Positions 5,338 to 7,474 of a stretch of 7,474 nt of DNA are shown here, in pieces. The DNA is from DASWHD01 sp036393335. GTDB lineage: Bacteria > CG2-30-53-67 > CG2-30-70-394. The stretch lies in NCBI GenBank assembly GCA_036393335.1, contig DASWHD010000143.1, positions 1-7,474 on the forward strand. The letters run 5' to 3'. A program made the translations under genes and the position numbers. Below the pieces are notes generated by a model that saw only the letters and a program-made list of their open reading frames with translations, made no database searches and had not been told where the DNA came from. Position 1 is the first letter of the stretch. Each line of letters opens with the position of its first letter.

Positions 5338-6956
5338 AGGGCGGGATCCTCCTCGTCCTGTGGCTGGCGGCCGGCTGGCTGCAACCCTGCGCGGCAGATC
5401 CCGGGGCGATCCGCGGCGAGCTCGACACCCATTTCGCCGCCGCGCTCGCGGATGGCGGCCGCATCGACCAGTGGCGCCGGGCCTATCTCGACCGGCGCCG
5501 CGCGTGGCTGGAAGGCACCCTGCAACGCGCCGCCGTGATGCAGCCGTGCTTCGCGGAGGTGTTCGCAGAGATGGGGCTGCCGCAGGTACTCAGCTACCTG
5601 CCCATGGTGGAAAGCGGCTTCCACCCCGGCGCGACATCAATCATGGCGGCGGGCGGCTACTGGCAGTTCATCCCCTCCACCGCGCGCCACTATGGCCTGA
5701 CCCTCAACCGCTGGGTGGACGAGCGCCGTGACCGCGACCGCTCCACCCGCGCCGCCGGCCGCTATCTCGCCCACCTGCACCGCATGTTCGACGACTGGCC
5801 GCTGGCGTTGATGGCCTACAACAGCGGTGAAGGCAGAGTCCTCGGCATCATCCGCAACCTGGGCTCGCGCGACTACGTCGAGATCGTGCGCTCGGTGCGC
5901 ACCCCGGGAGAGACCAGCAACTACGTGGCCGGGTTCGTAGCCGCCGTGCAGATCGCCATCGACCCCGAGGCATACGGGTTGATCCCGCCGCCCTCCGACG
6001 TCCCGCCGGCAGCGACCGAGGAGGTGATGGTCAAGGGCAGCGTCGACCTCGCCTTCGTGGCACGGGCGCTGGACCTGGAAGAGCGGCAACTCCGCGCCTT
6101 GAACTCTGCCCTCCTACAGGGGTGCACCCCGCCCCAGGAGACGTCGTTCGCCCTGCGGGTCCCGGCAGGGACCGGCGAGACCCTGCGGGAGGCGCTGCAG
6201 CAGTCGCCGGATACCCTGTACACCCGCTGGACGACCCACCAGATCCGTCCCGGCGAGGCCCTCTCCATGATCTCCCGCCAGTATCGGATCCCGGCCCAGG
6301 ACATCGCCCGCTTCAACGACATGCACGACCTGCACACGATCCGCGCCGGCCGCGAGCTGGTGATCCCCATCCCGCAGGGACGTCCCCTGCCGAAGGTGGC
6401 CAGCCGCCAGCGCTCGGGGTCCAAGCCCGCGTTCCAGGACTACACCCGCGTCACCCACAGGGTCGCCTCGGGGGAGAGCCTGTGGTCGATCGCCAGTCGC
6501 TTCGACACGGACGCCGAGAAGGTGCGGAAGTGGAACGGCCTGCTCAAGCGGGAGGCCATCCACCCCGGCGACGAGCTGGTGCTGTACGTCCCGAAGGGGA
6601 CGCGGCCCAAGGCGCGCCACGTCGTACGCCACGACCCGGACGAGCCCCTGCCCCCGGACTACCGGGTGAAGGCCGGCGACACCCTGTGGACCATCTCCCG
6701 GGCCTTCACCCTCGCCCTCGAGGACCTGGCGCGATGGAACGGGATCGCCACCACGGCGACCCTGCAGCCGGACCAGGTCCTGCGCCTCAAGCCGCGGCCG
6801 TTCGTCGTCCACGAGGTGGTGGATGGCGACTCGCTGTGGGCGATCGCACGGCGCTACAAGACCACGGTGGATACCCTGCGGCACCACAACCAGCTCGACT
6901 CGGCGGTCATCCGACCCGGAGACCAGCTCAAGATCCCCACGATCTCCGGTGCGTAG
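5334..6956 (+). CDS. mltD: MltD-type lytic murein transglycosylase with four LysM domains
   Basis: This enzyme would cleave the MurNAc-GlcNAc bond of peptidoglycan in the periplasm, producing 1,6-anhydro-muropeptides. The 540 residues begin with a signal peptide of about 21 residues (hydrophobic ILLVLWLAAGWL, likely cleavage near CAA/DP). The SLT domain covers about 70-215: catalytic Glu is probably E93 in MVESGF, with GGYWQFIPSTARHYGL (107-122) and AYNSGEGRV (161-169). A linker follows, then four LysM repeats at about 299-346, 371-419, 441-486 and 489-536, which bind the glycan. E. coli MltD is a lipoprotein with fewer LysM copies; here the Cys at position 19 (LQPC) does not fit a lipobox, so the protein is probably not lipidated. 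The ATG at 5334 is chosen because GGGAG at 5323-5327 is well spaced and a signal peptide follows; the open frame extends further upstream without support. It overlaps the DUF2065 gene by four bases. Confidence 0.93.
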   Translation: MKGGILLVLWLAAGWLQPCAADPGAIRGELDTHFAAALADGGRIDQWRRAYLDRRRAWLEGTLQRAAVMQPCFAEVFAEMGLPQVLSYLPMVESGFHPGATSIMAAGGYWQFIPSTARHYGLTLNRWVDERRDRDRSTRAAGRYLAHLHRMFDDWPLALMAYNSGEGRVLGIIRNLGSRDYVEIVRSVRTPGETSNYVAGFVAAVQIAIDPEAYGLIPPPSDVPPAATEEVMVKGSVDLAFVARALDLEERQLRALNSALLQGCTPPQETSFALRVPAGTGETLREALQQSPDTLYTRWTTHQIRPGEALSMISRQYRIPAQDIARFNDMHDLHTIRAGRELVIPIPQGRPLPKVASRQRSGSKPAFQDYTRVTHRVASGESLWSIASRFDTDAEKVRKWNGLLKREAIHPGDELVLYVPKGTRPKARHVVRHDPDEPLPPDYRVKAGDTLWTISRAFTLALEDLARWNGIATTATLQPDQVLRLKPRPFVVHEVVDGDSLWAIARRYKTTVDTLRHHNQLDSAVIRPGDQLKIPTISGA

Positions 6957-6979
6957 ACCTTGACCGGTTGACGGGCAGG

Positions 6980-6999
6980 ACGGCCGCAAGACGGGCCGT
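6980..6999 (+). repeat. Short hairpin just after mltD
   Basis: ACGGCC (6980-6985) pairs with GGCCGT (6994-6999) around an eight-base loop, 23 bases after the mltD stop. Outside it GGCA (6974-6978 area) and TGCC can extend the stem across a bulge. No T-run follows, so this is at most a 3'-end stabilising stem. Confidence 0.35.
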
Positions 7000-7071
7000 G
7001 CCGACACCCACACGGGGCGTGGAGAAAACGCTTGCCCATAGTGAATCCTGAACGCGGCCCCGGGCTCTCAA

Positions 7072-7095
7072 CGGTTATCCAGGCAACCGGGTTTT
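7072..7095 (+). terminator. Weak terminator-like hairpin downstream of mltD
   Basis: CGGTT (7072-7076) pairs with AACCG (7085-7089) around an eight-base loop, followed by GG and TTTT at 7092-7095. The stem is short and the T-run is only four long, so termination here would be inefficient. It may act in tandem with the stronger site at 7124-7165. Confidence 0.3.
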
Positions 7096-7123
7096 ACTCC
7101 CTCCTCTAAAAACCCCCTGGACC

Positions 7124-7165
7124 GGCCCACGCCTCCTCCCCCTCAGGAGCGTGGGCCACTTTTTT
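7124..7165 (+). terminator. Strong Rho-independent terminator
   Basis: GGCCCACGC (7124-7132) plus TCCT (7134-7137) pairs with AGGA (7145-7148) plus GCGTGGGCC (7149-7157), with a single bulged C at 7133 and a seven-base loop. After two bases comes a run of six T (7160-7165). This is the clearest intrinsic terminator in the window. It probably ends the DUF2065-mltD transcript about 170 bases after the mltD stop, or a separate short RNA from the gap. Because it lies only 28 bases before the next gene's ATG, that gene must be expressed by readthrough or from a promoter inside the terminator region. Confidence 0.85.
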
Positions 7166-7193
7166 GCCGAGGGTGACCCGCCACCGACGTCCA

Positions 7194-7403
7194 ATGAGCT
7201 GGCTCGACCGAATCCCCCTGCTGCCGCTGGCGGTCGTGGCGGTGCTCATGGCCCTGGCCCCCTTCTTACCGGAGCCCCACCTGTGGGAGAAACTGAGGAT
7301 GCTGTGGCGAGGCGATCTCACCCGCCCCCTGGACATCTTCGACCTCGTCCTACACGCCACACCCCTCGTGGTGCTTGTACTGAAACTGTTGCGGCGCCCG
7401 TAG
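7194..7403 (+). CDS. Small two-helix membrane protein (family often auto-labelled 'RND transporter')
   Basis: The 69-residue product begins MSWLDRIPLLPLAVVAVLMA and has two hydrophobic segments, about residues 8-24 and 51-66, around a loop with PEPHLWEKLRMLWRGDLTRPLDIFD. I recall short proteins with the same APF-PEPHL-EKL-ML plan in many gammaproteobacteria, which databases often call RND transporter; at this length it cannot be a pump and the role is unknown. I chose the ATG at 7194. Upstream in-frame TTG (7164) lies in the terminator T-run and GTG (7173) directly abuts a GAGG, so both are unlikely. No well-placed ribosome binding site precedes 7194: GAGGG at 7169-7173 is about 20 bases away. 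The end overlaps a REP-like hairpin that begins at the stop codon. Confidence 0.72.
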   Translation: MSWLDRIPLLPLAVVAVLMALAPFLPEPHLWEKLRMLWRGDLTRPLDIFDLVLHATPLVVLVLKLLRRP

Positions 7404-7434
7404 ACCGTAGGTCGCGGGACGCGACCGACGGTCT
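7402..7434. repeat. REP-like hairpin with GTAG head at the stop codon
   Basis: AGACCGT (7402-7408) pairs with ACGGTCT (7428-7434), and inside it GGTCGC (7410-7415) pairs with GCGACC (7421-7426), with one A/G mismatch and loop GGGAC. A GTAG tetranucleotide at 7407-7410 stands at the foot of the inner stem, the arrangement known from bacterial REP elements. No T-run follows. It starts within the stop codon of the small membrane protein gene. Confidence 0.6.
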
Positions 7435-7458
7435 GATGGCGGGCGCGAGCCCGCCATC
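7435..7458. repeat. Second REP-like palindrome, perfect 10-bp stem
   Basis: GATGGCGGGC (7435-7444) pairs exactly with GCCCGCCATC (7449-7458) around a GCGA loop. It directly abuts the preceding hairpin, giving a tandem pair like a REP doublet. Its core matches the palindrome at 3244-3262 between tag and argS. The window ends 16 bases later, so any further copies cannot be seen. Confidence 0.65.
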
Positions 7459-7474
7459 CACGGGGGGTGAAGCC

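Noticed and set aside
6114..7013. Minus-strand open frame (299 codons) opposite the LysM repeats
   Set aside because: Shadow of a well-supported gene; its apparent repeats reflect the LysM repeats on the other strand.
1..7474. tRNA, rRNA, CRISPR array, toxin-antitoxin pair or defence system
   Set aside because: No matching motifs, direct repeat arrays or paired small genes of these types were seen on either strand.

Overview
The window is about two-thirds G+C and reads as a stretch of chromosome from a high-GC proteobacterium, most likely a gammaproteobacterium. The evidence is a DUF2065 (YjeT-type) protein, an MltD-type lytic transglycosylase, a Tag-type DNA glycosylase, a proteobacterial-style ArgS, and a short two-helix membrane protein that resembles ones seen in gammaproteobacteria. 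The assignment rests on gene types only; the species is not identifiable.

Layout from left to right. Bases 1-295 hold no convincing gene but carry a perfect 17-bp inverted repeat and a second small hairpin directly upstream of a DEAD-box RNA helicase (296-1576, +). Between the helicase and the next gene (1577-1958) lies a start-less remnant of an unrecognised protein gene. Then come a small cupin protein (1959-2339, +) and a 3-methyladenine DNA glycosylase I, tag (2430-3011, +). The tag gene converges on argS (3331-4998, -). The gap between them holds a scrap of an IS110-family transposase and a strong REP-like palindrome. Divergent from argS is a two-gene unit: a DUF2065 membrane protein (5140-5337, +) whose stop overlaps the start of an mltD-like gene with four LysM repeats (5334-6956, +). 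A 240-base gap follows with a clear intrinsic terminator (7124-7165), then a 69-residue two-helix membrane protein (7194-7403, +). REP-like hairpins begin at its stop codon and run to the window end.

The genes are mostly housekeeping: RNA remodelling, repair of alkylated DNA, arginine charging of tRNA, and peptidoglycan turnover. The only pair with evidence of joint expression is DUF2065-mltD, through a 4-base ATGA overlap. I see no defence system, CRISPR array, tRNA, rRNA or intact mobile element. The unexplained material is intergenic: the 17-bp inverted repeat before the helicase, the coding remnant at 1616-1855, the transposase scrap, and a palindrome core (GGCGGGC, 3-4 base loop, GCCCGCCAT) found twice, suggesting a dispersed REP-like family.
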